Positions 44,312 through 53,799 of a stretch of 64,000 nt of DNA are shown here, one piece after another (positions within the stretch are counted from its first letter, which is position 1; the number at the start of each line of letters is the position of its first letter). This stretch comes from Rhodoplanes sp. (GTDB lineage Bacteria; Pseudomonadota; Alphaproteobacteria; Rhizobiales; Xanthobacteraceae). The position numbers and the translations under genes are program-made. The notes below the pieces were generated by a model that saw only the letters and a program-made list of their open reading frames with translations, was not told where the DNA came from and did not search any database. The DNA is taken from positions 87,361 to 151,360 of the forward strand of contig NZ_JACAAX010000009.1 in assembly GCF_013377085.1 (NCBI RefSeq), read 5' to 3'.

Positions 44312-45529
44312 TCACCCGAACGCCTTGCGCGGATCGAAGGCGTCGCGCACCGCCTCGCCGATGAAGATCAGCAGCGACAGCATCATGGCCACGGTGAAGA
44401 AGGCCGTGAGGCCGAGCCATGGCGCCTGGACGTTGGCCTTGCCCTGGCCGAGCATCTCGCCGAGCGAGGGCGAGCCGGGCGGCAGGCCGAAGCCGAGGAA
44501 GTCGAGGGCGGTCAGCGTCATCACCGAGGACGACAGGACGAAGGGCAGGAACGTCAGGGTCGCCACCATGGCGTTCGGCAGCAGGTGGCGGAACATGATC
44601 AGCGTGTTGGAGACGCCGAGCGCGCGCGCCGCCTGCACGTACTCGAAGTTCCGTCCGCGCAGGAACTCGGCCCGCACCAGGCCGACCAGCGACACCCAGG
44701 AGAACAAGAGCAGGATCCCGAGCAGCACGAAGAAGCCCGGCACCAGCACCGAGGAGATGATCAGCAGCAGGTAGAGCGACGGCACCGAGGTCCAGATCTC
44801 GATGAACCGCTGGAACAGGAGATCGGTCCAGCCGCCGAAATAGCCCTGCACGGCGCCGGCCGCGACGCCGACCGCCGACGACACCAGCGTCAGGCACAGG
44901 CCGAACAGCACCGACAGGCGGAAGCCGTAAAGCAGGCGGGCGACCACGTCGCGGCCCTGGTCGTCGGTGCCGAGCCAGTTGTATTCGAGGTCGCGGCAGC
45001 CGGAGAGGTGCTTGCGCTCCACCACGGCCTTGCACTGCGCCTCGGTGAGCATCCAGGTCGGCGGCGAGGGGGCGGGCGTCGGCAGGTCGAGATTGTGGGA
45101 GTTGTAGGAGTAGCGGATCGGCGGCCAGACCATGGTGCCGCCCTTGTCGGCGATCTGTTTCTGCAGATAGGGATCGCGGAAATCGGCCCGCGTCTCGAAG
45201 TCGCCCCCGAACGTCGTCTCCGGATAGTCGACCAGCACGGGAAAGTACCAGTGGCCGTCATAGGTCACCAGGAACGGCCGGTCGTTGGCGATGAACTCGG
45301 CGCAAAGCGACACGACGAACAGGACCAGGAACACCCACAGCGAGACGAAGCCGCGCCGATTGGCCTTGAAGTTCAGCCAGCGGCGGCGGGTGATCGGCGA
45401 CACCTTGAGCGGGCGCATCTCGGGCAGCACGCTGAGCCCGGTCGGCCCGACGGCCTGGGTGTCGGGCGTCTTGCCGGGCGGCGCGCCGGCCGGGCCGGTC
45501 GGTCGGATCGGTGTGGTGGGCGCGTCCAT
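44312..45529 (-). CDS. yejE: peptide ABC importer permease, YejE type
   Basis: The 405-residue permease has a proline-rich cytoplasmic N-terminus (about 1-50), TM1 (VSLWVFLVLFVVSLCAEFIA), a long periplasmic loop with YNWLGTDDQGRDVVARLLYG, and a BPD_transp domain with several TM segments (about 205-400), including the EAA-like ARALGVSNTLIMFRHLLPNA. It pairs with YejB. It is separated from yejB by one base. Confidence 0.92.
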   Translation of the reverse strand: MDAPTTPIRPTGPAGAPPGKTPDTQAVGPTGLSVLPEMRPLKVSPITRRRWLNFKANRRGFVSLWVFLVLFVVSLCAEFIANDRPFLVTYDGHWYFPVLVDYPETTFGGDFETRADFRDPYLQKQIADKGGTMVWPPIRYSYNSHNLDLPTPAPSPPTWMLTEAQCKAVVERKHLSGCRDLEYNWLGTDDQGRDVVARLLYGFRLSVLFGLCLTLVSSAVGVAAGAVQGYFGGWTDLLFQRFIEIWTSVPSLYLLLIISSVLVPGFFVLLGILLLFSWVSLVGLVRAEFLRGRNFEYVQAARALGVSNTLIMFRHLLPNAMVATLTFLPFVLSSSVMTLTALDFLGFGLPPGSPSLGEMLGQGKANVQAPWLGLTAFFTVAMMLSLLIFIGEAVRDAFDPRKAFG

Positions 45530-45530
45530 C

Positions 45531-46646
45531 TCACACCTCCCGGGTCTCGAAGTCGATGCGCGGATCGACCCAGGTGTAGGTGAGGTCGGAGATCAGGTTC
45601 ACGATCAGGCCGACCAGCGAGAAGATGTAGAGGGTGGCGAACACCACCGGATAGTCGCGATTGAGCACGCTCTCGAAGCCCAAGAGGCCGAGCCCGTCGA
45701 GCGAGAAGATCGTCTCGATCAGCAGCGAGCCGGAGAAGAAGGCGTGCACGAAGGCGCCCGGGAAGCCGGCGATGATCAGCAGCATGGCGTTGCGAAACAC
45801 ATGGCCGTACAGCACCTGCCGCTCGGTGCAGCCTTTTGCACGCGCCGTCAGGACATACTGCTTCCTGATCTCGTCCAGGAAGGAGTTCTTGGTGAGCAGC
45901 GTCATGGTGGCGAAGGCGCCGATGCCCATCGACAGGATCGGCAGCACGAGATGCCAGAAATAGTCGAGGATCTTCTCCCACCAGGCGAGCCGCGCCCAGT
46001 TGTCCGAGGTCAGCCCGCGCAGCGGGAACCAGTCGAAGAACGAGCCGCCGGCGAACAGGATGATCAGCAGGATGGCGAACAGGAAGCCCGGTATGGCGTA
46101 GCCGATGATGATGACGCCCGAGGTCCACACGTCGAAATGCGAGCCGTCCTTCACGGCCTTGCGGATGCCGAGCGGGATCGAGATCAGATAGGTGAGCAGC
46201 AGCATCCAGACGCCGAGCGACATCGAGACCGGCAGCTTCTCCTTGATCAGGTCGATCACGCGTACGTCGCGAAAGTAACTTTTGCCGAAATCGAACGTGA
46301 GATAGTTCTTCAGCATGATGAAGAACCGTTCGTAAGCGGGCTTGTCGAAGCCGAACTGCTGCTCCAGGCGCTTGATGAATTCGGGGTCGAGCCCCTGGGC
46401 GCCGCGGTATTTCGACGAGGTCGCGTCCAACTGGGCGCCGCCCTGCATCTGCCCGCGTGCCCCGAAGTCGCCGCCGGCGGAGCCGGAGATGCGCGAGGTC
46501 GCGCCGGTGTCGGAGCCGGAGAGCTGGGCGATCACCCGCTCGACCGGCCCGCCCGGCGCGAACTGTACCACCACGAAGGACACCAGCATGATGCCGAGCA
46601 GCGTCGGGATCATGAACAGGATGCGGCGGAGGATATAGGCGGTCAT
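45531..46646 (-). CDS. yejB: peptide ABC importer permease, YejB type
   Basis: The ATG at 46646 (MTAYILRRILFMIPTLLGIM) is the normal YejB start; a GTG nine codons upstream would lie in a repeat. The 371-residue protein has TM1, a large periplasmic loop (about 35-140) and the BPD_transp domain, with the EAA-like TARAKGCTERQVLYGHVFRN near residue 265. It forms the membrane channel with YejE. Confidence 0.92.
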   Translation of the reverse strand: MTAYILRRILFMIPTLLGIMLVSFVVVQFAPGGPVERVIAQLSGSDTGATSRISGSAGGDFGARGQMQGGAQLDATSSKYRGAQGLDPEFIKRLEQQFGFDKPAYERFFIMLKNYLTFDFGKSYFRDVRVIDLIKEKLPVSMSLGVWMLLLTYLISIPLGIRKAVKDGSHFDVWTSGVIIIGYAIPGFLFAILLIILFAGGSFFDWFPLRGLTSDNWARLAWWEKILDYFWHLVLPILSMGIGAFATMTLLTKNSFLDEIRKQYVLTARAKGCTERQVLYGHVFRNAMLLIIAGFPGAFVHAFFSGSLLIETIFSLDGLGLLGFESVLNRDYPVVFATLYIFSLVGLIVNLISDLTYTWVDPRIDFETREV

Positions 46647-46669
46647 GTCGTACGACGAACCTCTGTTTG

Positions 46670-46809
46670 TCACCTCCCCCTGGAGGGGGGAGGTCGCCGA
46701 GCGCAGCTCGGCGGGAGGGGGTGATCGGCGCAGCCGGCGTTTGCGGCTTCACCCCACCCCGGTCGTCCGCTGCGCGGACGCCCGACCCTCCCCCTCCAGG
46801 GGAGGGTGA
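46670..46809. repeat. bipartite palindromic repeat, family A', copy 1
   Basis: Arms TCACCTCCCCCTGGAGGGGG (from 46670) and CCCTCCCCCTCCAGGGGAGG flank GTGATCGGCGCAGCCGG and CACCCCACCCCGGTCGTCCG. The element lies between the second binding-protein gene and yejB in a minus-strand operon. A copy in opposite orientation is at 48717-48856, on the other side of that gene. Confidence 0.8.
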
Positions 46810-46824
46810 AGGCAGAGCGGTACT

Positions 46825-48678
46825 CTATCCTCTTCCCTCGGCCTTCGCCGCCTTGGCCGCGTCGGTCCACCAGATCTCCGGGGCGCCGCGGGCGTAGCGG
46901 GGCTTGGTCGGCGGGCGGCCGAACACGTCCCAGTAGGCGAGCCAGTGCGAGGCCTTGTACCACTGCGGCACCCAGTATCGGCCGGCCCGGATGACGCGGT
47001 CGAGCGCGCGCGCCGCGATCACCAGGTCGGCGCGGGTGTTTGCCGCGATGATCGCCTCGATCAGCGCGTCGACCACCGGGTCGGCGATGCCGGCGAGATT
47101 CTGCGCGCCCTTCAGGGCCGCAGCCTGCGACGAGAAATACGTCCGCAATGCGTCGCCGGGCGTGGTCGAGAAGGAGAAGCGCTGGATGGTCGAATCGAAA
47201 TCGAAGCTGTCGACCCGGGCGCGGAACTGCACGGCGTCGACCATGCGCAGGTTGGCGTCGATGCCGAGCACGGCCAGGTTCTTGATATAAAGCATGTGAT
47301 GCGGCTGGAAGGCCGGCTCGTCGAGCAGGAACTCGATGGTCACCGGCTCGCCGTTAGGCGCCACCCGCTTGCCGTTCTTCACCGGATAGCCGGCGTCGAC
47401 GAGGAGCTGGGTGGCGCGGCGCAGGAGCGTGCGGTCCTGCCCCGAGCCGTCCGACACCGGCGGCACGAAAGGCTCGCCGAACACCTCGTCCGACACCTTT
47501 CCGCGGAATTTTTCCAACAGCGCCAGCTCGGCGCCTTCGGGCTTGCCCTGCGCCATCATGTCGGAGTTCTGGAACACCGAATGGGTGCGCTCGTAGGAGC
47601 CGTACATCAGCGACTTGTTGGCCCACTCGAAGTCGAAGGCGACGATCAGCGCCTCGCGCAGCTTGGGGTCCTTGAACTTGTCGCGCCGCGTGTTGAGGAA
47701 CCAGCCCTGCGCGCCGGACGGCGTGTCGTCGGGCAGCACGTCGCGCTTCACCCGGCCGTCGCGGATCGCCGGAAAGTCGTAGCGGGTGGCCCAGATGCGC
47801 GAGGTGAACTCCTCGCGGAAGAGATAGTTGCGCGCCGTGAATCCCTCGAAGGCGACGTCGCGGTCGCGATAGAACTCGTACCGGACGGTGTCGAAATTGT
47901 TCTGCCCGACCGACACCGGCAGGGCCGCACCCCACCAGTCCTTGACGCGGTCGTACTCGATATAGCGCCCCGTCTCGAAGCGGCCGACCCGGTAGGGGCC
48001 GGAGCCGAGCGGAACGTCGAGCGTCGTCTCGTCGAACGGCCGCGCCGCATAGTAGACGCGCGAAAAGATCGGCAGCGCGGCGACGAACAGCGGCACGTCG
48101 CGGGCTCGTCCTGTCTTGTAACGCACCGTCACGTGGGCGTCGTCCAAAACCTCGGCGCTGATCACGTCGCGCATGAGCTGGGTGATGATCGGGTGGCCCT
48201 TGTCCTTCAGCGTCGTCAGCGAGAAGGCGACGTCGTGCGCCGTGATCTTGGTGCCGTCGTGGAAGCGCGCTTCGGGGCGCAGCGTGAAGGTGTGGGTGAG
48301 ACCGTCGGGGGCGATGCGCACGCGGCTGGCGGCGAGTCCGTACATGGCGTCCGGCTCGTCGCTCGCTCGCGCCATCAGGCTGGCGAAGGTCAGCTCCAGG
48401 CCGAGCGCCGCGTCGCCGCGCAGAATGTAGCTGTTGAGCGTGTTGAACGTGTTGAAATTCTGGTTGAACTGGCGGCTCGAGCCGATCAGCGAGAACACGC
48501 CGCCCTTCGGGGCGCGCGGATCGACATAATCGAAATGCGGAAAGTCGGCCGGGTATTTCAGGTCGCCAAAAGCCGACAGCCCGTGCGTCTCGGTGCCCTC
48601 GGCCGGCTCGGCGCGAACGCGGGTCGGCGCGCCGCCGCCCGCAGCGACAAGCGCGGCCGTGCCGGCGAGCAGCAACAT
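46825..48678 (-). CDS. extracellular peptide-binding protein, SBP family 5 (YejA-like), copy 2
   Basis: About 617 residues of a SBP_bac_5 protein are present, with LSAFGDLKYPADFPHFDYVD and RPEARFHDGTKITAHDV, ending KAAKAEGRG. The only ATG is at 48678, yet the reading frame just upstream encodes NRRQMLLLAGTAALVA, a twin-arginine signal. The arginines would be lost if the ATG is used, while no ATG or GTG precedes them before a repeat (48717-48856); a CTG at 48690 is possible. The gene is about 30% like its upstream paralogue, judged by eye. It may be a binding protein of the Yej importer. Confidence 0.82.
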   Translation of the reverse strand: MLLLAGTAALVAAGGGAPTRVRAEPAEGTETHGLSAFGDLKYPADFPHFDYVDPRAPKGGVFSLIGSSRQFNQNFNTFNTLNSYILRGDAALGLELTFASLMARASDEPDAMYGLAASRVRIAPDGLTHTFTLRPEARFHDGTKITAHDVAFSLTTLKDKGHPIITQLMRDVISAEVLDDAHVTVRYKTGRARDVPLFVAALPIFSRVYYAARPFDETTLDVPLGSGPYRVGRFETGRYIEYDRVKDWWGAALPVSVGQNNFDTVRYEFYRDRDVAFEGFTARNYLFREEFTSRIWATRYDFPAIRDGRVKRDVLPDDTPSGAQGWFLNTRRDKFKDPKLREALIVAFDFEWANKSLMYGSYERTHSVFQNSDMMAQGKPEGAELALLEKFRGKVSDEVFGEPFVPPVSDGSGQDRTLLRRATQLLVDAGYPVKNGKRVAPNGEPVTIEFLLDEPAFQPHHMLYIKNLAVLGIDANLRMVDAVQFRARVDSFDFDSTIQRFSFSTTPGDALRTYFSSQAAALKGAQNLAGIADPVVDALIEAIIAANTRADLVIAARALDRVIRAGRYWVPQWYKASHWLAYWDVFGRPPTKPRYARGAPEIWWTDAAKAAKAEGRG

Positions 48679-48716
48679 TTGCCGGCGGTTCAGGTCGTGG
48701 TTGTCAGCTCGAAGTC

Positions 48717-48856
48717 CACCCTCCCCTGGAGGGGGAGGGTCGGGCGTCCGCGAAGCGGACGACCGGGGTGGGGTGAAGCCCCAAAGACCGGCTTCGCCGA
48801 TCACCCCCTCCCGACCGGCCTGCGGCCGGTCGACCTCCCCCCTCCAGGGGGAGGTG
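48717..48856. repeat. bipartite palindromic repeat, family A', copy 2 (inverted)
   Basis: The reverse complement of this stretch matches 46670-46809 over nearly its whole length, including CACCCCACCCCGGTCGTCCG and the TCACCTCCCC end. It lies between the two binding-protein genes, 39 bases from the second gene's ATG. Confidence 0.8.
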
Positions 48857-48887
48857 AAGTGAAGCCCGTCGTCCCGCTCGCCCCGCC

Positions 48888-50813
48888 TCACGAACGGCCG
48901 CCGGTCTTGGCGGCCTTGGCGGCGTCCCACCACCACACGGTCGGGAAGGCCGCCATGCCGTATTCCGGCATTTTGTCCGGCCGGCCGAAGCGGTCCCAGC
49001 GGGCCGTGCGAGCCTTGCCGTAGGTCCACTGCGGCACGACGAAATTGTGCGCCAGCAGCACGCGGTCGAGTGCCCGCGTCGCCGCCACCAGGTCGGCGCG
49101 GCTCTTGGCGTAGATCACCTGGTCGATCAGCGCGTCGATGCCGGCATCCTTGATGCCGATCAGGTTGCGCGAGCCCGGCTGGTCGGCGGCCTGCGAGCCC
49201 CAGAACCCGCGCTGCTCGTTGCCGGGCGACAGCGACTCCGCCCACACCGAAGTGGTGATGTCGAAGTCCCACTGGCGCATCCGGTTCTCGTACTGGGCGT
49301 CGTCGACGGTGCGGACCGACACGGTGATGCCGAGGCGCTCCAGCGAGGGCTTGTAGAACAGCACGAAGCGCTCGGAGTTCGGATCGGAGGCGAGGAACTC
49401 GACCGTGTAGGGCTCGCCCGTCCTGGCGTCGATCAGCTTCTGGTTCTTCACCTCGTAGCCGGCTTCGCGCAACAGCCGCGTCGCCTCGCGGAGATTCGCC
49501 CGCACGGCCTCCGGATTGCCGCCGGCCGGGTTGGTGTACGGCGTCGTGAACACGCCGGCCGGGATCTTGTCCTTCACGCTCTCCAGGATCTCGCGCTCGC
49601 GACCTTCCGGCAGGCCCGAGGAGGCGAGCTCGGTGCCCTCGAAATAGCTGGCGATGCGCTTGTACTGGCCGAAGAAGATCTGCTTGTTCATCTCCTCGAA
49701 ATCGAACGCGAAGTTGAAGGCGCGGCGCAGGCGCGCGTCCTTGAACTTGTCGCGGCGGATGTTGAAGGCGAAGGCCTGCATCACGCCGACATTGCGGACC
49801 GGGAACTCCTCCAGCACGATGCGCTTCTCGCGCACCGCGGGCGTGTCGTAGGCGGTCGCCCAGTTCTTGGCGCTGTTCTCGCTGCGCCAGTCCATCTGAT
49901 CGGCCTTGAAGGCCTCGAGCGCCACCGTCGAGTCGCGAAAGTACTCGAAGCGCAGCTCGTCGAAATTGTCGCGGCCGATGTTCACCGGCAGGTCGCGGCC
50001 CCAATAGTCCTTGACGCGCTCGAACGTGATCGCGCGGCCGGGGTCGATCCCCTTGATTTTGTAGGCGCCGCAGCCGAGCGGCAGCTCCAGCGTGGTGGCG
50101 CCGACGTCGCGCTTTTTGCCCGATGCGTCGGTGCCCTCCCACCAGTGCTTGGGCAGCACCGAGAGCTGGCCGACGATCTGCGGCAGCTCGCGGTTGCCGG
50201 GCGCGTCGAACGTGAAGGTCACGTCGCGCGCACCGGTCTTCTCGGCCTTCACCACATGGCGCCAGTAGGCGGCGTATTGCGGGTGGTTCGTCTTGAAGGC
50301 GTCGAACGAGAAGATCACGTCCTCGGGCGTCACCGGCTTGCCGTCGTGCCAGCGCGCGCCGGCGCGCAGCCGGTAGGTGACGAAGGCGAAGTCGTCCGGA
50401 TGGCTCACCGCCTCGGCCAGCAGCCCGTATTCGGTCGACACCTCGTCGAGCGCCGACACCATCAGGGTGTCGTAGACGAGGTCGATGCCGCCGGCGATCG
50501 AGCCCTTCACGCCGGCCACCACGGTGTTGAGATTGTCGAAGGTGCCGAAGGCGCTCATGCGGGCCGCGCCGGCTTTCGGGGCGCTCGGGTTGACGTAGTC
50601 GAAATGCTTGAACGCCGGCGGGTATTTCAGCTCGCCGAAAAGCGACAGGCCGTGCCGCCAGGGCGGGCCCTCGGCCGCTCCCTGCGGCGCGGCGGCGCCT
50701 TGCGCGAGGGCGCCTTGCACCAGACCGGCTTGGCCGCCGGCGAGCGGGGCGAGGGCAGGGGCCGCCGCCGCGAGCGCGGTCGAGCGGATGAGGTCACGGC
50801 GGGTCAGGCGCAA
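48888..50813 (-). CDS. extracellular peptide-binding protein, SBP family 5 (YejA-like), copy 1
   Basis: The TTG at 50813 opens MRLTRRDLIRSTALAAAAPA when read as Met, a twin-arginine signal peptide, with GGGAG eight bases upstream on the coding strand. The 641-residue protein has the family-5 opening HGLSLFGELKYPPAFKHFDY, AGARWHDGKPVTPEDVIFS, and a conserved C-terminal NFVVPQWTYGKARTARWDRF. It would capture peptides or muropeptides in the periplasm for YejBEF. It is the first gene of the minus-strand Yej set. Confidence 0.9.
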   Translation of the reverse strand: MRLTRRDLIRSTALAAAAPALAPLAGGQAGLVQGALAQGAAAPQGAAEGPPWRHGLSLFGELKYPPAFKHFDYVNPSAPKAGAARMSAFGTFDNLNTVVAGVKGSIAGGIDLVYDTLMVSALDEVSTEYGLLAEAVSHPDDFAFVTYRLRAGARWHDGKPVTPEDVIFSFDAFKTNHPQYAAYWRHVVKAEKTGARDVTFTFDAPGNRELPQIVGQLSVLPKHWWEGTDASGKKRDVGATTLELPLGCGAYKIKGIDPGRAITFERVKDYWGRDLPVNIGRDNFDELRFEYFRDSTVALEAFKADQMDWRSENSAKNWATAYDTPAVREKRIVLEEFPVRNVGVMQAFAFNIRRDKFKDARLRRAFNFAFDFEEMNKQIFFGQYKRIASYFEGTELASSGLPEGREREILESVKDKIPAGVFTTPYTNPAGGNPEAVRANLREATRLLREAGYEVKNQKLIDARTGEPYTVEFLASDPNSERFVLFYKPSLERLGITVSVRTVDDAQYENRMRQWDFDITTSVWAESLSPGNEQRGFWGSQAADQPGSRNLIGIKDAGIDALIDQVIYAKSRADLVAATRALDRVLLAHNFVVPQWTYGKARTARWDRFGRPDKMPEYGMAAFPTVWWWDAAKAAKTGGRS

Positions 50814-51036
50814 GGACTATCTCCCAAGGAAAGCCTCCAGGGTGGCTCGACCGACGGTTCTAACCGAATATGTCGGTTTTGGGATGTGCGTCCGCCAGCC
50901 GCGCCCCGCCAGGGCCCGGGTTAAATATTCGCAACGCCGAGGCAAGCGAGCGCGCGCCGGGCCGGAGTCCCGGTCCCGGACGCGGTCATGGCCGGATCGG
51001 CCATCTGGGGCGACGGGCAGGTCCCGCGCCTGTCGG

Positions 51037-51612
51037 TCACTGCTTGGGCTGCGGCTCGGCGGAGGCGGCGCCCGTGGTGGTGGGCAGCGGCTGCGGGTTG
51101 TCGGACTGCCTGTTGAGGAAGACCAGGATATCGGCCCGCTCGCTTGCCTTGGGCACGCCGGCGAAGGCCATCGCGGTGCCCGGAATATCCGCCTTCGGGC
51201 TCTGGATGAATGCGTTGAGCTCGTCGATGGTCCAGCTCCCGCCCTTGGCCTTCATGGCGGCCGAGTAGTTGAAGCCCGCATGCGACGCCCGGGTCCGGCC
51301 GACGACGCCCCACAGATTGGGGCCGACCTTGTTGGCGCCGCTCTTGTCGAGGGTGTGGCAGGCCTCGCATTTGCGCGCCGCCGACTGGCCCCGCTCGGCG
51401 CTCGCCGTCGCCAGCAGCGCCGTGATCGGCTGGTCGGCCGGGGCGGCGGCCGCCTTGGGCTCGTCCGGCGCGCCCGCCACCGCGATGGCATAGCCGGGCT
51501 GCTCCGGCTTGTCCGGAGAGAAGATCACGCCGGCGGTCAGATTGAGGGCGATGACGCAGACACCGCTGAACAGGACAGCGCCGGCAATCTTGTTGATCTC
51601 GAAGGAATCCAT
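51037..51612 (-). CDS. cycM: membrane-anchored cytochrome c, CycM type
   Basis: The ATG at 51612 (MDSFEINKIAGAVLFSGVCV) starts an uncleaved N-terminal anchor (about 9-31). A linker rich in Ala/Pro follows, then a class I haem domain with CEACH (C82, C85, H86) and the axial Met in GTAMAFAG. The 191-residue size and anchor match CycM of Bradyrhizobium, which carries electrons to the aa3 oxidase. It is divergent from kdsB by about 160 bases, as in related bacteria. Confidence 0.88.
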   Translation of the reverse strand: MDSFEINKIAGAVLFSGVCVIALNLTAGVIFSPDKPEQPGYAIAVAGAPDEPKAAAAPADQPITALLATASAERGQSAARKCEACHTLDKSGANKVGPNLWGVVGRTRASHAGFNYSAAMKAKGGSWTIDELNAFIQSPKADIPGTAMAFAGVPKASERADILVFLNRQSDNPQPLPTTTGAASAEPQPKQ

Positions 51613-51772
51613 CGCGCAAGGGCTCCGAAAGGGCGAGCAATGACGGCGGGGGTCCGGCCGCACGAGGTTCGAGAAAAACATAGCGGGTTTGCGAGCGACC
51701 TTGCAACACGTATAAGCGCCGCCGAAAGCCGCGGCTCGTCCTGTCGCGGCCGGCATGGCGTGGCGCTCTCCG

Positions 51773-52516
51773 ATGGCCGAAACCGACGTCGTCGTTCTCA
51801 TCCCGGCCCGGCTCGCGGCCACCAGGCTTCCCAACAAGCCGCTCGCCGACATCGGCGGTCGGCCGATGATCGCCCATGTGCTGGCCCGGGCCGAGGCGGC
51901 CGCGGTCGGCCCCGTCTATGTGGCGACCGATTCGGAGGAGATCCGCGCTGCCGTCGAGGCCGCCGGCGGCCGCGCCGTTATGACCCGGTCCGACCATCCC
52001 TCCGGCTCCGACCGCATCTTCGAGGCGCTGACGACCATCGATCCGGACGGCCGGTTCGACGTCGTCGTCAACGTCCAGGGCGACCTGCCGACGCTGGCGT
52101 CCGCGGACCTCGCGGCGGCCGTGCGGGCAGTCGACGATCCGGCGGTCGACATTGCGACGCTCGCGGCCGAGATCCGGCGCGAGGAGGAGCGCACCAATCC
52201 GAACGTCGTCAAGGTGGTCGGCACGCCGGTGTCGGAGCGCCGGCTGCGCGCCCTCTATTTCACCCGGGCGACCGCGCCGTGGGGCGACGGGCCGCTCTGG
52301 CATCATATCGGGCTCTACGCCTATCGGCGCGCCGCGCTCGCCCGCTTCGTCGCTCTGCCGCCCTCGGTGCTGGAGCGGCGCGAAAAGCTCGAGCAGCTCC
52401 GGGCGCTCGAGGCCGGCATGCGCATCGACGTGGCGCTGGTCTCCTCGGTGCCGCTCGGGGTCGACACGCCGGCCGATCTCGCCGCCGCCCGCGCCATGCT
52501 GGCCGGCGCGGATTGA
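51773..52516 (+). CDS. kdsB: 3-deoxy-manno-octulosonate cytidylyltransferase
   Basis: The ATG at 51773 starts [20 protein letters not shown]; an ATG six codons earlier is possible. The 247-residue protein has the KdsB motifs [25 protein letters not shown] and the C-terminal [12 protein letters not shown]. It makes CMP-Kdo for lipopolysaccharide core synthesis. pheA follows after 35 bases. Confidence 0.95.
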   Translation: MAETDVVVLIPARLAATRLPNKPLADIGGRPMIAHVLARAEAAAVGPVYVATDSEEIRAAVEAAGGRAVMTRSDHPSGSDRIFEALTTIDPDGRFDVVVNVQGDLPTLASADLAAAVRAVDDPAVDIATLAAEIRREEERTNPNVVKVVGTPVSERRLRALYFTRATAPWGDGPLWHHIGLYAYRRAALARFVALPPSVLERREKLEQLRALEAGMRIDVALVSSVPLGVDTPADLAAARAMLAGAD

Positions 52517-52551
52517 CTCCTCCCGATCCGAGCGCGTACCCAAGGCCCATC

Positions 52552-53430
52552 ATGGATCAGCGAAAAATCGTCTTTCAGGGCGAGCCCGGCGCCAATTCGG
52601 ACATCGCCTGCCGCGAAGGCTATCCCGACTGCCAACCGGTGCCGTGCCCGACCTTCGAGGACGCCTTCACGGCGGTCGCCTCCGGCAAGGCGACGCTCGG
52701 CATGATCCCGATCGAGAACTCGGTCGCGGGTCGGGTCTCCGACATCCACCACCTGATGCCGACCTCGCGGCTGCGCATCGTCGCCGAGTGGTTCCTGCCG
52801 ATCCGCAACCAGCTCATGGCCGTCAAGGGCGCCACCCTGAAGGACCTGAAGTCCGTCGAGAGCCACATCATGGCGCTCGGCCAATGCCGCCGCTACCTGC
52901 GCAAGCTCGGCGCCGTGACCAAGGTCGCGGCCGACACGGCCGGCGCCGCCCGCATCGTCGCCGAGGCCGGCGACAAGACGCGCGGGGCGATCGCCTCGCG
53001 GCTCGCCGCCGAGATCTACGGGCTCGACATCCTGGCCGAGAACATCGAGGACGAGTCGCACTCGACCACGCGCTTCATCGTGCTGGCGCGCGAGCCGGCC
53101 GTGGTCGCCCCCGGCAACGGGCCGGTGATCACCACCTTCGTGTTCCAGGTGCGCAACATCCCGGCCGCCCTCTACAAGGCGCTCGGCGGCTTCGCCACCA
53201 ACGGCGTCAACATGACCAAGCTCGAGAGCTACATGGTCGAGGGCAATTTCGCCGCCACCCAGTTCTATGCCGATGTCGAGGGCCATCCGGACGAGCCGGG
53301 CCTCAAGCTGGCGCTCGAGGAGCTGGCTTTCTTCTCGCAGCCGAAGTCGCTGAAGATCCTCGGCGTCTATCCGGCGCACCCGTTCCGCGCTACGTTCGCC
53401 AAACGGTCGCAGCTCGAGGTTGCGACCTGA
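52552..53430 (+). CDS. pheA: prephenate dehydratase
   Basis: The 292-residue monofunctional enzyme has the catalytic domain GEPGANSDIACREGYPD, MIPIENSVAGRVSDIHHLM and the HSTTRFIVLA motif that includes the catalytic Thr-Arg-Phe. A C-terminal ACT domain (about 195-270) with GVNMTKLESYMVEGNFAATQ allows phenylalanine feedback. There is no chorismate mutase part. It follows kdsB by 35 bases. Confidence 0.94.
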   Translation: MDQRKIVFQGEPGANSDIACREGYPDCQPVPCPTFEDAFTAVASGKATLGMIPIENSVAGRVSDIHHLMPTSRLRIVAEWFLPIRNQLMAVKGATLKDLKSVESHIMALGQCRRYLRKLGAVTKVAADTAGAARIVAEAGDKTRGAIASRLAAEIYGLDILAENIEDESHSTTRFIVLAREPAVVAPGNGPVITTFVFQVRNIPAALYKALGGFATNGVNMTKLESYMVEGNFAATQFYADVEGHPDEPGLKLALEELAFFSQPKSLKILGVYPAHPFRATFAKRSQLEVAT

Positions 53431-53443
53431 GCGGGGGCTTTCC

Positions 53444-53773
53444 ATGGCGGAGACGGACGGCAAGGTGCGCAGGATCCTGTTCCTGAGGGTGACGCTGCCA
53501 TCGGCGGACGCCGCCTATGTGCGCTCGGTCGTGCAGGCGACAGCGCCGTTCTACAGCCTCCTCGGCGGCACCAGCGTGCGCCTGCTGCGCAATGTCGACG
53601 ACCCCGCGCAGTTCATCCAGGAGATCGCCTACGAGACGCCCGAGTCGATCGAGCTGAGCCGCCAGCGCATCGCCGGCGACCTGCGCATCCAGAGTTTCCT
53701 GCAGGCGTGGCGCTCGCTGCTCGGCGGCGCCGTGCAGCTCGAAGTCTACGAGGATCTCTCTACGGGATCGTGA
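53444..53773 (+). CDS. small conserved-looking hypothetical protein
   Basis: The ATG at 53444 follows GCGGGGG. The 109-residue protein has alternating strands and helices (ILFLRVTLPSADAAYVRSVV, VRLLRNVDDPAQFIQEIAYE, then an acidic end), which may be a ferredoxin-like alpha/beta fold similar to ABM-type monooxygenases. No family could be assigned. It is 13 bases after pheA. Confidence 0.6.
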   Translation: MAETDGKVRRILFLRVTLPSADAAYVRSVVQATAPFYSLLGGTSVRLLRNVDDPAQFIQEIAYETPESIELSRQRIAGDLRIQSFLQAWRSLLGGAVQLEVYEDLSTGS

Positions 53774-53799
53774 GAGAGTCTGGATGCAGGACCCACTCG

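Noticed and set aside
46825..50142. A 1105-residue minus-strand frame joining both binding-protein genes
   Set aside because: Its first part is in the wrong frame relative to the first binding-protein gene and is Arg-rich; only the region after the repeat resembles a protein.
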